Below are positions 1 to 8,698 of a DNA stretch of 64,000 nucleotides, in pieces. Position 1 is the first letter of the stretch. Each line of letters begins with the position of its first letter. The notes beneath the pieces were generated by a model. The model was not told where the DNA came from. It was given only the letters and a program-made list of their open reading frames with translations, and did no database searches. A program made the translations under genes and the position numbers. The DNA lies in the NCBI GenBank assembly GCA_038107835.1, contig JAYNHH010000003.1, forward strand, positions 48,439-112,438. Direction: 5' to 3'. The stretch is from MED-G116 sp038107835. GTDB taxonomy: Bacteria; Pseudomonadota; Alphaproteobacteria; Puniceispirillales; Puniceispirillaceae.

Positions 1-702
1 GGGTTCAGCCAGCAGGATCAGCCCATTTTCGCGGTGATACAGTGCATAAGCCTGCATCACGGGCGTACAGGGAAGGTCACGGCCCCGAATGTTGGTCAGC
101 CAGTTGACCGAATCGACACGGCTGAGAAAAATGGCCGTGCAATCAGCTTCCTGTAATACGGCATCCAACTGTTGCAGCTTTTCCGACATCGACGCGCCGG
201 CTGTTGCCGCATCAAGCCGAAACGGTGCAGGCACCGGTGGCGACGGCCGGTCCTGCCAGATGGCGTCGACCGGATTGATATCGGTGCCAAGCAGCGTGGC
301 GCCAGCTTCCCCAAAAGTACGCGCCAACCTGTCGAAAGTGTCAAGCGTCACCAGCTTCTTATCAACGCCGATCGTCAGCCCGGAAACGGAAATTCCCTTC
401 AGCCAGGTGGCAAGCGTTTCCTCGGGCATGGTGTGGGTGGTCCAATCCATCTGATTGGTCTGGTTCGTCATCTGCAGCGTGTAGCGGCCATCGCTGAACA
501 GGGCAGCACTGTCTCTCAGCACAAGGCCAAAGCCGGCCGAGCCAGTAAACCCGCACAGGAAGGCAAGCCTCTCATCACCTGCCTGAACCTCTTCACCCTG
601 ATACATATCCTCGCGCCCAACGAACCAGCCATCAAGCTGCTGTGAGACCAGTCTTTCGCGCAGAGCGGCGAGCCGCAGGTCATGCTGCTTTGTCTCTGCC
701 AT
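1..702 (-). CDS. pepP: Xaa-Pro aminopeptidase (aminopeptidase P, M24B), N-terminal part
   Basis: The frame is open from the ATG at 702 to the window edge, giving 234 codons. The protein is cut by the boundary, so only the creatinase-type N-terminal domain is present and the metal-binding catalytic domain lies outside. The segment DSVNWLTNIRGRDLPCTPV matches the domain junction conserved in cytosolic aminopeptidase P, which removes N-terminal residues preceding proline. A strong AGGAGG stands about 9 nt before the ATG, inside the last codons of prmA; the prmA stop and this start are 5 nt apart, so translation is probably coupled. The order uvrD-prmA-pepP supports the call. Family assignment is firm; activity cannot be judged from this part. 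Confidence 0.85.
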   Translation of the reverse strand, partial: MAETKQHDLRLAALRERLVSQQLDGWFVGREDMYQGEEVQAGDERLAFLCGFTGSAGFGLVLRDSAALFSDGRYTLQMTNQTNQMDWTTHTMPEETLATWLKGISVSGLTIGVDKKLVTLDTFDRLARTFGEAGATLLGTDINPVDAIWQDRPSPPVPAPFRLDAATAGASMSEKLQQLDAVLQEADCTAIFLSRVDSVNWLTNIRGRDLPCTPVMQAYALYHRENGLILLAEP

Positions 703-707
703 TGTGC

Positions 708-1718
708 TCACTCCTCCTGCGTTGCTATCGCGCCTGATTGGCGACCATGCCACAGTCCTAGCATCGCGCCAATGGCCGCTGGCCGCATGACGATCACCGT
801 CCAATCGCCGATGCGCAGCATCGTCCAGCACCGCAAGCCCTGTGCGGCATAGGCACGCTCGACCGCAACAGACTGTTCATTGAGAATGCCCGAGAGAATC
901 AACCAACCATTGGCCGCCAGATAGGGCGCCAGATCAGGCGCCATACGGCGCAGGGGGCCGGCGAGGATGTTCGCAAGAATCACGTCATAGGGACCGGCCT
1001 GGCGCACCGCGCGTCCAGCAAAGCCCGCTGAGACGACACAACGCATCTGCTGCGGGGCAATACCATTCAGCCGCGCGTTGGCACTGGCAACGCGCACGGC
1101 AATGGGATCATTGTCCACCGCCATCACCCATGATGATGGCCAGATTTTCAGCGCCGCCATCGCCAGAATGGCAGACCCACAGCCCATATCGAGAACCTTG
1201 GCCGGTGCGGGACGTGACAGCGCGGCAATCATCTGCATGGCGCGCAGACAGCCCTCGGTTGTCGGATGCGTTCCAGACCCAAAAGCCTGCGCGGCCTCAA
1301 CCATCAGCGGCAGACTGCCAGCCGGTGCGGGCTGCTCCACATGGCTGCCATGAATCCAGACGCGGCCAATATGCAGTGGGGGAAAGGATGCCCTGTTTTC
1401 AGCCAGCCAGTCGCGCTGTTCGAGCAGGCCAATCTCCAGTTCGATGTCACCAAGGCCCAGAACACCAAGCGGTTGGTCAAGCATTGCCATGACAACCGAT
1501 CTCTCAGGTTCAAAATCAAACAGCGCTTCAATAAGCCAGCGCTGATCGGCAAGCTGCAGGTGCGATGTGGCAAGGCTCTCCATCAATTCAGAAAAGACAG
1601 TTTCTATATGACCAGCCTCGCGGGTCGTCACACGCTCCGGCAGGGTGATCGTTACCCGATAGAGCGTGACATTCGCGGCATGGGGATTTTGACTCTGCTG
1701 GGTCATTGGCTGGGTCAT
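708..1718 (-). CDS. prmA: Ribosomal protein L11 methyltransferase
   Basis: 336 residues, SAM-dependent methyltransferase that modifies ribosomal protein L11. Visible motifs are AFGSGTHPTT (about 145-154), the SAM-binding VLDMGCGSA (about 175-183) and the target-site region DVILANILAGPL (about 245-256), all in the expected order. The N-terminal substrate-recognition domain is divergent, as is usual for alphaproteobacterial PrmA. The start at 1718 is favoured because its ATG overlaps the uvrD stop as ATGA; a second ATG lies four codons later. It sits between uvrD and pepP in one leftward operon. Confidence 0.92.
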   Translation of the reverse strand: MTQPMTQQSQNPHAANVTLYRVTITLPERVTTREAGHIETVFSELMESLATSHLQLADQRWLIEALFDFEPERSVVMAMLDQPLGVLGLGDIELEIGLLEQRDWLAENRASFPPLHIGRVWIHGSHVEQPAPAGSLPLMVEAAQAFGSGTHPTTEGCLRAMQMIAALSRPAPAKVLDMGCGSAILAMAALKIWPSSWVMAVDNDPIAVRVASANARLNGIAPQQMRCVVSAGFAGRAVRQAGPYDVILANILAGPLRRMAPDLAPYLAANGWLILSGILNEQSVAVERAYAAQGLRCWTMLRIGDWTVIVMRPAAIGAMLGLWHGRQSGAIATQEE

Positions 1719-3955
1719 GGTTTACTCACAAAACCGGAGACAACCTTTTTGTGGCCGGCACGGTCAAAGGCGATTTCCAGTTTGTCGCCATCGACATTGA
1801 TGACATTTCCCATCCCGAATTTCTGATGAAAAACGCGGTCGCCGATGGCAAAAGCGGTGCCGCTGTCCTGAGCGATGAAGCTGGGGTCACTTGCTTGCTG
1901 CTGTCGGGCCGCCATGCGTCGCCATCCGGGGCCATAGCCCGACATCCCGCCAAAATGCGAGGCATCGGCAAGCTCAGCCGGTGTGGCGCGGCCAAAACCA
2001 CCACCCATTGCCTGCATCCCCTGCACATTGTCCTCGATTATGCTGTCGGCAGGGAGCTCCTGCAGAAACCGGGATGGAATGGCCGACTGCCATTGTCCAT
2101 GAATGCGCCGCGATCCAGCGTAGCTTATATGAACCAGCTTGCGCGCCCGTGTTATGCCGACATAGGCAAGGCGGCGCTCCTCCTCAAGGCCAACAGCTCC
2201 GTTCTCGTCAATGGTCCGCTGGCTTGGAAAGATCCCCTCCTCCCAGCCGGGCATGAAAATGGTATCAAACTCAAGCCCTTTGGCGGCATGCAGCGTCATC
2301 AACGTGACCTCGCCATTCTCTGCCTCAGTGTCACCATCCATGACAAGGGCGATATGTTCAAGAAAACCAGCCAGCGAGTCAAATTCCTGCATCGCATTGA
2401 CAAGCTCGGTTAAATTCTCCAATCGCCCCTCGGCATCAGGTGATTTATCCAGCTGCCACATCCGGGTGTAGCCGGACTCATCGAGGACCGTTTTCGCAAG
2501 GTCGGCATGATGCATGCTGGCAACCGCATCACGCCACCGTTTGACATCTCTGATGAACTCGGTGAGCGACGTTCTGGCGGCTGGCCGCAATTCGTCAGTT
2601 TCGATCAGGTCAAAGGCGGCGGCCATTAGTGGCTTTTGCGAGGCACGCGCCTGAATGTGGATCGCCTGCAGGCTGGCCGCGCCCAGACCGCGTTTCGGCA
2701 GATTGACAATGCGTTCAAATGCCAGATCGTCGGCAGGCTGGGCGATCAGGCGGAAATAGGCGATGGCATCGCGGATCTCTGCGCGCTCATAGAATTTTGC
2801 GCCGACGACACGGTAGGGAAGGCCAATCGCGATGAACCGTTCCTCGAATTCACGCGTCTGAAACCCTGCACGCACCAGCACTGCGATCTGCGACAGGTCA
2901 CCGCCCTCTTCCATCATGCGCTCAATCTGGCTGGAAACTGTCCGCGCCTCATCGGCACCATCCCAATAGCCGTTGACGCGCAATTTCTCGCCCTCTTCGG
3001 CAGCCGTGAACAGGGTTTTGCCAAGCCGTGTCTCATTATGCGCAATCACCGCCGAGGCAGCGGCCAGAATATGCCCTGTCGACCGATAATTTTCCTCCAG
3101 CCGGACCGTTTTGGCACCAGTGAAATCGCTCTCGAATTTGAGTATGTTACCAACCTCAGCGCCCCGCCACCCATAGATTGACTGGTCGTCATCGCCGACA
3201 CAGCACAGATTGTTTCGTGTCCCTGTTAACAGCCGCAGCCACAGATATTGGGCGACATTCGTATCCTGATATTCATCGACCATGACATGCGTGATACGCG
3301 CCTGATACTCAGCCAGCACGTCCGGATGAGTCTGCAGAATGGTCAGCACATGCAGCAGCAAATCACCAAAATCCACGGCGTTCAGCGCCAGCAGCCGGGC
3401 TTGATAGTCCGCATAGATTTCCCGTATGCGGCCATTGGCAATATCTCCGGCCTCCGCCGCCCCCACCTTATCCGGTGTCAGGCCACGGTCTTTCCAGCGC
3501 GAGATAACGCCGCCCAGCATGCGGACCGGCCACCGCTTGGCATCGAGATCTTTGGCCTCGAGCATTTGCTTCAGCAGCCGTGTCTGGTCATCAACATCGA
3601 GAATTGTAAAATCAGGCTTCAGGCTGACAAGATCAGCATGCCGACGCAGCATCCGCGCCGCCAGCGCATGAAATGTGCCAAGCCACACCTGCTCGGCCAT
3701 CGGGCCAACCATATTCGCCACCCGCATTTTCATTTCACGGGCGGCCTTGTTGGTGAATGTCACAGCCAGAATGTTCCATGGCTTCGCCGTATCGGTCGCC
3801 ACAAGTTCAGCCAAACGCGCAGTCAGCACGCGGGTTTTGCCGGTACCTGCGCCAGACAGCACCAGCACCGGCCCATCCAGCGCCTGGACAGCTTCCTGCT
3901 GCGCGGAATTGAGGCCATCAAGCCAGGGGCGATTGGGAAGTGATACATCGTTCAT
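1715..3955 (-). CDS. uvrD: ATP-dependent DNA helicase UvrD/PcrA (superfamily 1)
   Basis: 746 residues from the ATG at 3955. It carries the SF1A helicase set: Q-motif region (GLNSAQQEAV), Walker A GAGTGKT (35-41), Walker B VDEYQDTN, DDDQSIYGWRG, and the late motifs HAAKGLEFD and VGITRARK. The C-terminal tail ends in a tudor-like segment (GDRVFHQKFGMGNV) typical of PcrA/UvrD. It unwinds DNA in excision and mismatch repair. The frame stays open upstream into the N gap, but family similarity begins at the chosen methionine. No convincing ribosome site precedes that ATG, so the start is likely rather than certain. Confidence 0.92.
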   Translation of the reverse strand: MNDVSLPNRPWLDGLNSAQQEAVQALDGPVLVLSGAGTGKTRVLTARLAELVATDTAKPWNILAVTFTNKAAREMKMRVANMVGPMAEQVWLGTFHALAARMLRRHADLVSLKPDFTILDVDDQTRLLKQMLEAKDLDAKRWPVRMLGGVISRWKDRGLTPDKVGAAEAGDIANGRIREIYADYQARLLALNAVDFGDLLLHVLTILQTHPDVLAEYQARITHVMVDEYQDTNVAQYLWLRLLTGTRNNLCCVGDDDQSIYGWRGAEVGNILKFESDFTGAKTVRLEENYRSTGHILAAASAVIAHNETRLGKTLFTAAEEGEKLRVNGYWDGADEARTVSSQIERMMEEGGDLSQIAVLVRAGFQTREFEERFIAIGLPYRVVGAKFYERAEIRDAIAYFRLIAQPADDLAFERIVNLPKRGLGAASLQAIHIQARASQKPLMAAAFDLIETDELRPAARTSLTEFIRDVKRWRDAVASMHHADLAKTVLDESGYTRMWQLDKSPDAEGRLENLTELVNAMQEFDSLAGFLEHIALVMDGDTEAENGEVTLMTLHAAKGLEFDTIFMPGWEEGIFPSQRTIDENGAVGLEEERRLAYVGITRARKLVHISYAGSRRIHGQWQSAIPSRFLQELPADSIIEDNVQGMQAMGGGFGRATPAELADASHFGGMSGYGPGWRRMAARQQQASDPSFIAQDSGTAFAIGDRVFHQKFGMGNVINVDGDKLEIAFDRAGHKKVVSGFVSKP

Positions 3956-4013
3956 GACAGGTGCAAACTCGCAAATAGCCACCGCATGGTCAACTTCCGA
4001 AGTGTCGCAATAC

Positions 4014-4113
4014 NNNNNNNNNNNNNNNNNNNNNNNNNNNNNNNNNNNNNNNNNNNNNNNNNNNNNNNNNNNNNNNNNNNNNNNNNNNNNNNNNNNNNNN
4101 NNNNNNNNNNNNN
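4014..4113. other. Assembly gap (100 N) with 16-bp duplicated flanks
   Basis: Exactly 100 N. The 16 bases before the run (3998-4013) are identical to the 16 after it (4114-4129). This is the pattern of a default scaffold gap placed between two contigs that actually overlap. It lies in the divergent intergenic region between uvrD and mlaA, so no gene is broken, but spacing and promoters here cannot be trusted. Confidence 0.9.
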
Positions 4114-4303
4114 CGAAGTGTCGCAATACAAGGAAAACAGAATCGCGCATTCAGCGGATTGGGCCAAGGATATTGATGATCGCGATTGGAGAAATCACGA
4201 TGGTGATAATTGGCCATGACACTTCATTTCGGCAAAACCCGTTTTATACTTTAGATAATTGGGATATGCTCGTCACGCCATGGACGTCGAGTGCGGAAGA
4301 ACA

Positions 4304-5098
4304 ATGCGGTATTCAGTTAGAATGATGAGCCAGAAAATGACAAAATCATCAGTCGCGTTTTTCACTGCAGCTGTTGCAATGTCTGTTGTCTCTGGATGCA
4401 GCTCATTACCAGAAAACCAGCGCAGCGACTTGAGAGATCCATTCGAAAGCGAAAACCGCAAGGTTTTTGCCTTCAATATGGGCTTTGACACCTATGTTGT
4501 TGAGCCCGTCGCCGATGCCTATCGAACTGGTGTGCCGCAAGGCGGTCAACGTGCCATCGGCAACCACATCAAATGGGCGGGAATGCCCTCGACAGCGATC
4601 AACTCGGCGCTTCAGGGCAAAGCCGAAAATGCTGGCCTGGCCACATTGAATTTTCTGGTCAATGGCCTGACACTTGGATTTGCTGATCTGATGGAAGACG
4701 AGACACCAATCATCAAAGAAGATTTTGGCCAGACTCTCGCCGCCGCCAACGTGCCTGAGGGTTCCTTTCTGATGGTCCCGTTTCTAGGCCCCAGAACCAC
4801 GCGCAGCCTTGTCGGCACCATAGGCGACATGGTGATGGATCCGGTTGGCACACTGGCCGGAAGTGGTAGCCTGCAGACCGTCAACCAGCTGCGCACACCG
4901 GTTGCCGCAGTCGATTTCCGCGCGCGGACATTTGATGCGTTCAATGACGTCAAATACAATGCCATCGACCCCTATTCACGCGTCAGATCGGTTTATTATC
5001 AGACTAGAGCCGGCATGCTGGAGGACAGGGTAAGCGCCACCATCGGTGCCTCTGAGAGTGATGACGAGTTTGATGCCTTTTTTGAGGATGAGTCATGA
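4304..5098 (+). CDS. mlaA: MlaA/VacJ outer-membrane lipoprotein
   Basis: 264 residues from the ATG at 4304, which has GGAAG just upstream; an in-frame start exists at 4259 but has no ribosome site and would lengthen the signal peptide oddly. The N-terminus is basic, then hydrophobic, ending in the lipobox VVSGC (lipidated Cys near residue 32). The rest shows MlaA landmarks: RDPFESENRKVFAFN and PFLGPRTTRSLVG. MlaA removes misplaced phospholipids from the outer leaflet of the outer membrane and hands them to MlaC. The stop overlaps the mlaC start as ATGA, so the two are coupled. No mlaDEF genes are nearby. Confidence 0.93.
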   Translation: MRYSVRMMSQKMTKSSVAFFTAAVAMSVVSGCSSLPENQRSDLRDPFESENRKVFAFNMGFDTYVVEPVADAYRTGVPQGGQRAIGNHIKWAGMPSTAINSALQGKAENAGLATLNFLVNGLTLGFADLMEDETPIIKEDFGQTLAAANVPEGSFLMVPFLGPRTTRSLVGTIGDMVMDPVGTLAGSGSLQTVNQLRTPVAAVDFRARTFDAFNDVKYNAIDPYSRVRSVYYQTRAGMLEDRVSATIGASESDDEFDAFFEDES

Positions 5099-5733
5099 CA
5101 CCGGTTTCAGCTACTACACCAATCCGCCGTATAACGCCCGTGCTGATGCTTCTGGCATCTCTGTGGACAGTGGCGCAGCCAGCCAAAGCCGATGGTCACA
5201 GCGGAGCTGCCGAGGCGCATATCGAGGCTATGATCGGGTCGGCAAAAAGCCTGCTGGCAACCGACCACGGTGATCCTGCCACGCGCACAGAACAGGTGAC
5301 CGAACTGCTGGACACCTATTTTGACTTTCCCGGCATCACCCGATTTTCAGCTGGCCAATATTGGCGCGCTGCCAGTGCTTCCGAAAAGCAGGAATATGAG
5401 CTGGTGATCCGCGAGGTGATCATCGGCACAGTCATGCGCAATTTTGACCAGCTCAAGGGACTTGAATACAGCCATGTTACAAGCACCGAAAAGGGCAGCA
5501 AGCTGGTCCTCGTCACGGGCCGCTTCAGCGACGCCGTGGGGGACCGCCCCTCGGTATTGGTGAACTGGCGGGTGACAACTCTGCCCGGTAAACCGGTCAA
5601 GGTTCTCGACATCGAAATCGAGAATATTTCGATGCTGGTCACGCAGAAACAGGAAAACATTGCCATCATCCGCAAGAACAAGGGCGAGTTTGGCGCACTT
5701 ATCACGGCGATGCGCGAGAAGCTGGCCAGCTAG
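5095..5733 (+). CDS. mlaC: Periplasmic phospholipid-binding protein MlaC (Ttg2D)
   Basis: 212 residues with a signal peptide of about 30 residues ending near AKA-DG. The mature part has the MlaC family pattern: LLDTYFDFPGITRFSAGQYWRAAS near the front, and a C-terminal half with VNWRV...VLDIEIENISMLVTQKQE. MlaC ferries phospholipid across the periplasm between MlaA and the inner-membrane MlaFEDB transporter. It follows mlaA with a 4-nt ATGA overlap, which supports a two-gene operon. The 3' end meets an assembly gap and converges on ettA. Confidence 0.93.
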   Translation: MTPVSATTPIRRITPVLMLLASLWTVAQPAKADGHSGAAEAHIEAMIGSAKSLLATDHGDPATRTEQVTELLDTYFDFPGITRFSAGQYWRAASASEKQEYELVIREVIIGTVMRNFDQLKGLEYSHVTSTEKGSKLVLVTGRFSDAVGDRPSVLVNWRVTTLPGKPVKVLDIEIENISMLVTQKQENIAIIRKNKGEFGALITAMREKLAS

Positions 5734-5786
5734 CACCGCCCCAGCCAGCCCTGTCAAAGCAGAGCCTGCTGGCGCAACGTGAAACC

Positions 5787-5886
5787 NNNNNNNNNNNNNN
5801 NNNNNNNNNNNNNNNNNNNNNNNNNNNNNNNNNNNNNNNNNNNNNNNNNNNNNNNNNNNNNNNNNNNNNNNNNNNNNNNNNNNNNN
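5787..5886. other. Assembly gap (100 N) with 55-bp duplicated flanks
   Basis: Exactly 100 N. The 55 bases 5732-5786 recur unchanged at 5887-5941. Removing the N run and one copy would leave about 54 bp between the mlaC stop and the ettA stop, a normal distance for convergent genes. No gene is affected. Confidence 0.92.
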
Positions 5887-5942
5887 AGCACCGCCCCAGC
5901 CAGCCCTGTCAAAGCAGAGCCTGCTGGCGCAACGTGAAACCG

Positions 5943-7622
5943 CTAGCGGCTGATGGGCTTGTATTTGATCCGCGTCGGGCGATCAGCCTCTGCGCCGAGC
6001 CGGCGTTTCTTGTCCGCCTCATAGGCCTCGTAGTTGCCCTCGAACCACTCAACATGGCTGTTGCCCTCAAAAGCCAGAATGTGCGTGGCAATGCGGTCAA
6101 GGAACCACCGGTCGTGACTGACGACCACGGCGCAGCCGGCAAATTCCTCGAGCGCCTCTTCAAGTGCCCGCAGCGTGTCCACATCAAGATCATTGGTTGG
6201 CTCATCAAGCAGCAGCAGATTGGCACCGCTTTTCAACATTTTTGCCAGATGCACACGGTTACGTTCACCACCCGAGAGCTGGCTGACCTGCTTCTGCTGA
6301 TCGCCTCCCTTGAAATTGAACTGCCCGACATAGGCGCGGGACGCCATCGTACGCTTGCCAAGTTCAATCTCATCAAGGCCATCTGAGATAACTTCCCAGA
6401 CAGTTTTGCCCTCCTCCAGATCATCACGGGACTGATCGACATAACCTAGCTTGACAGTGTCACCGATGGTGAAGCTGCCACTGTCCGGCGCATCGGCGCC
6501 AGTGATCATCCGGAATAAAGTGGTCTTACCTGCACCGTTTGGTCCAATCACCCCGACAATGCCGCCTGGCGGCAGACGGAATGACAGATCATCGATCAGC
6601 AAGCGATCACCAAAGCCCTTGCCAAGACCCTCGGCATTGATCACCACGTCACCAAGACGCGGTCCTGCTGGAATGTGGATTTTAGCGACATCCATCTGAC
6701 GCTGCTGATCATCGGCGAGCAGCTTTTCATAGGCATTGATCCGCGCTTTGGATTTTGCCTGCCGCGCCTTGGGTGCCGAACGGACCCACTCAAGCTCACG
6801 CGACAGCGATTTCACCCGCGCATCCTCGGCACGTCCTTCCTGTTCAAGACGTTTCTGCTTCTGCTCCAGCCAACCGGAATAATTGCCTTCATAGGGGATG
6901 CCGGCACCGCGGTCCAACTCCAGTATCCAGCCAGCAACCTCATCGAGAAAATAGCGGTCATGCGTGATGGTCACGACTGTTCCGGGAAAATCATGCAGGA
7001 ACTGCTGCAGCCAGCTTACCGACTCGGCGTCCAGATGGTTTGTCGGCTCGTCAAGCAGCAGCATGTCAGGCGCACTCAACAACAATTTGCACAAGGCAAC
7101 ACGGCGCTTTTCACCACCCGACAATTTCGTCACATCGGATTCGCCTGGTGGCACGCGCAGGGCATCCATCGCAATCTCCGCCTTGCGCTCGAGATCCCAG
7201 CCATCAATCGCATCTATCTCTTCCTGCAACTCCGCCTGCTCGGCAATGACGGCGTTCATCTCATCTTCGGTCAATTCCTCGGCAAAGCGGGCGCTGACCT
7301 CGTTGAACCGGTCCATCAGTTCTTTTCCACGGCCAAGACCAGCCAACACATTGCCAGCGACATCCAGACTCTCATCAAGCTCGGGTTCCTGCGCCAGATA
7401 ACCAACCTTGATCCCGTCGGCAGCCCACGCCTCGCCATTGAATTCAGTGTCCAGCCCCGCCATGATCCGCAGCAAAGTCGATTTGCCAGCGCCGTTCAGA
7501 CCCAGAACACCGATCTTCGCTCCCGGCAGGAATGACAGGCTGACATTTTTCAGAACTTCCTTGCCACCGGGCCAACTTTTTGAAAGACGATGCATTACAT
7601 ATACATATTGATGGCTGGACAT
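5943..7622 (-). CDS. ettA: Energy-dependent translational throttle protein EttA (ABC-F ATPase)
   Basis: 559 residues, close to the usual 555. There are two ABC ATPase domains without membrane segments: Walker A GLNGAGKST and signature LSGGEKRRVAL in the first, GPNGAGKTT and LSGGERNRVHLAK in the second, joined by the charged linker typical of ABC-F proteins. EttA binds the ribosomal E site and gates entry into elongation according to ATP/ADP ratio. The start has AAGGAG 7 nt upstream. Transcribed alone, divergent from the small membrane protein at 7871. Confidence 0.94.
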   Translation of the reverse strand: MSSHQYVYVMHRLSKSWPGGKEVLKNVSLSFLPGAKIGVLGLNGAGKSTLLRIMAGLDTEFNGEAWAADGIKVGYLAQEPELDESLDVAGNVLAGLGRGKELMDRFNEVSARFAEELTEDEMNAVIAEQAELQEEIDAIDGWDLERKAEIAMDALRVPPGESDVTKLSGGEKRRVALCKLLLSAPDMLLLDEPTNHLDAESVSWLQQFLHDFPGTVVTITHDRYFLDEVAGWILELDRGAGIPYEGNYSGWLEQKQKRLEQEGRAEDARVKSLSRELEWVRSAPKARQAKSKARINAYEKLLADDQQRQMDVAKIHIPAGPRLGDVVINAEGLGKGFGDRLLIDDLSFRLPPGGIVGVIGPNGAGKTTLFRMITGADAPDSGSFTIGDTVKLGYVDQSRDDLEEGKTVWEVISDGLDEIELGKRTMASRAYVGQFNFKGGDQQKQVSQLSGGERNRVHLAKMLKSGANLLLLDEPTNDLDVDTLRALEEALEEFAGCAVVVSHDRWFLDRIATHILAFEGNSHVEWFEGNYEAYEADKKRRLGAEADRPTRIKYKPISR

Positions 7623-7870
7623 GGTAACTCCTTTTGGGGCGACTCCCCGACGTCTCTGCCATCAGGCAGGTCCCATGGGGCAGAATAACATTGCGCGCGC
7701 ACCGACATGGCGCATCACATGGCGTTTTAGCCTGTGCCACTGCGTATAACAATGCTGAAACGACAATTTACCCTGCGCATGGCAGCAACTGCCGGACGGA
7801 GGCTGGCGGCACGGGCAAGTTGGTGCTATGCTGGCGCCATCGAAACCGCAACATCGGCGACGCTTTTGGA

Positions 7871-8236
7871 ATGACTGGTAATCTGTTGGTACAGAGCGCA
7901 CCCGCGCTGGGGATTCTGGTGGATTTGCCACTGGGCGTTTTGATGTGGGCGGCTTTGCTGCGTTTTTTGCTGACCATCTTCATCAAGGAAGACAGCCGCG
8001 TTTTGCCCATGCGCCTGCTGGTCAGCTTCACCAGCCCGGTGATGGCAGCGACACGCCCCCTGACACCGGCATGGGTGATCGACCGGATCGCTCCTCTTTA
8101 CGCCGCCATCATCCTGCTGATTTTACGCTATTACCTGTTCCCTCTTGTCATCGGTTATGACGTACTGTCATTTGGCAACATGCCTCTTGAGGGCATGGTG
8201 CTGTCAGTCTATTTCGACTTCATTCTGGCTGGCTAG
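7871..8236 (+). CDS. Small integral membrane protein, YggT-like
   Basis: 121 residues from the ATG at 7871. Two or three hydrophobic segments are visible (about 14-38, 70-90 and near the C-terminus). Between the first two lies KEDSRVLPMRLLVSFTSPVMAATRPLTP, which resembles the D-SR-P and P-x-x-x-x-RP pattern of YggT-family proteins; that similarity is the only basis for the name. Function unknown. The frame is open further upstream, but the extra residues look non-coding. Its stop TAG overlaps the complementary stop of the next gene on the other strand. Confidence 0.55.
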   Translation: MTGNLLVQSAPALGILVDLPLGVLMWAALLRFLLTIFIKEDSRVLPMRLLVSFTSPVMAATRPLTPAWVIDRIAPLYAAIILLILRYYLFPLVIGYDVLSFGNMPLEGMVLSVYFDFILAG

Positions 8237-8583
8237 TCAGCCTTCAGGGTGATTTTCTGTGTGACCCTGCCAGTATTTGTCATGCGCCAGATTTGCTGTC
8301 CATCCGGCATGTCAAGAACCAGAACCATCCCAGATTTGTCAGATGAGGCAGCGCTTACATGCGCGCCGGCTGGCAGAACGAGATTGACCTCGCTTGCCGC
8401 GCGATTGGCGGAACCGGCCTGCAGCCGCGAGTAGATCGTCACTACAATCACCACAAGGGCAGCAACGATCAGCACCGCCATGATGATGGCCAGCGCCTTG
8501 ATCAGCCCCAGATGCCGCACCACGGCAGAGGGTTGATGGACATCGGCTTGATCAACTGCCGCATCGGGGGACGGGTCTTGCAT
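8233..8583 (-). CDS. Small single-pass membrane protein, DUF6476-like
   Basis: 116 residues from the ATG at 8583, chosen because GGAG stands 7 nt upstream. Layout: a short cytoplasmic N-terminus, one strong transmembrane segment (about 28-50), then a periplasmic part with LPAGAHVSAASS and DGQQIWRMTNTGRV. This resembles the small DUF6476 proteins of alphaproteobacteria, from memory only. Divergent from rluD with about 115 bp between starts, so a shared promoter region is likely. Function unknown. Confidence 0.6.
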   Translation of the reverse strand: MQDPSPDAAVDQADVHQPSAVVRHLGLIKALAIIMAVLIVAALVVIVVTIYSRLQAGSANRAASEVNLVLPAGAHVSAASSDKSGMVLVLDMPDGQQIWRMTNTGRVTQKITLKAD

Positions 8584-8698
8584 GAAATTGCTCCATGGGC
8601 GCGCAGGGGATGAAAGGCAGGCAGGCGTCAGCAAAGAGATACGCTCGCAACGATACCAGCCTATCACACGCTGCCATTATAGGCTATTGTCCCTGCCC

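Noticed and set aside
3998..4129. 16-bp direct repeat flanking the first N run, as a target-site duplication
   Set aside because: The other two N runs have 55-bp duplicated flanks in the same style, which points to contig overlap and not insertion.
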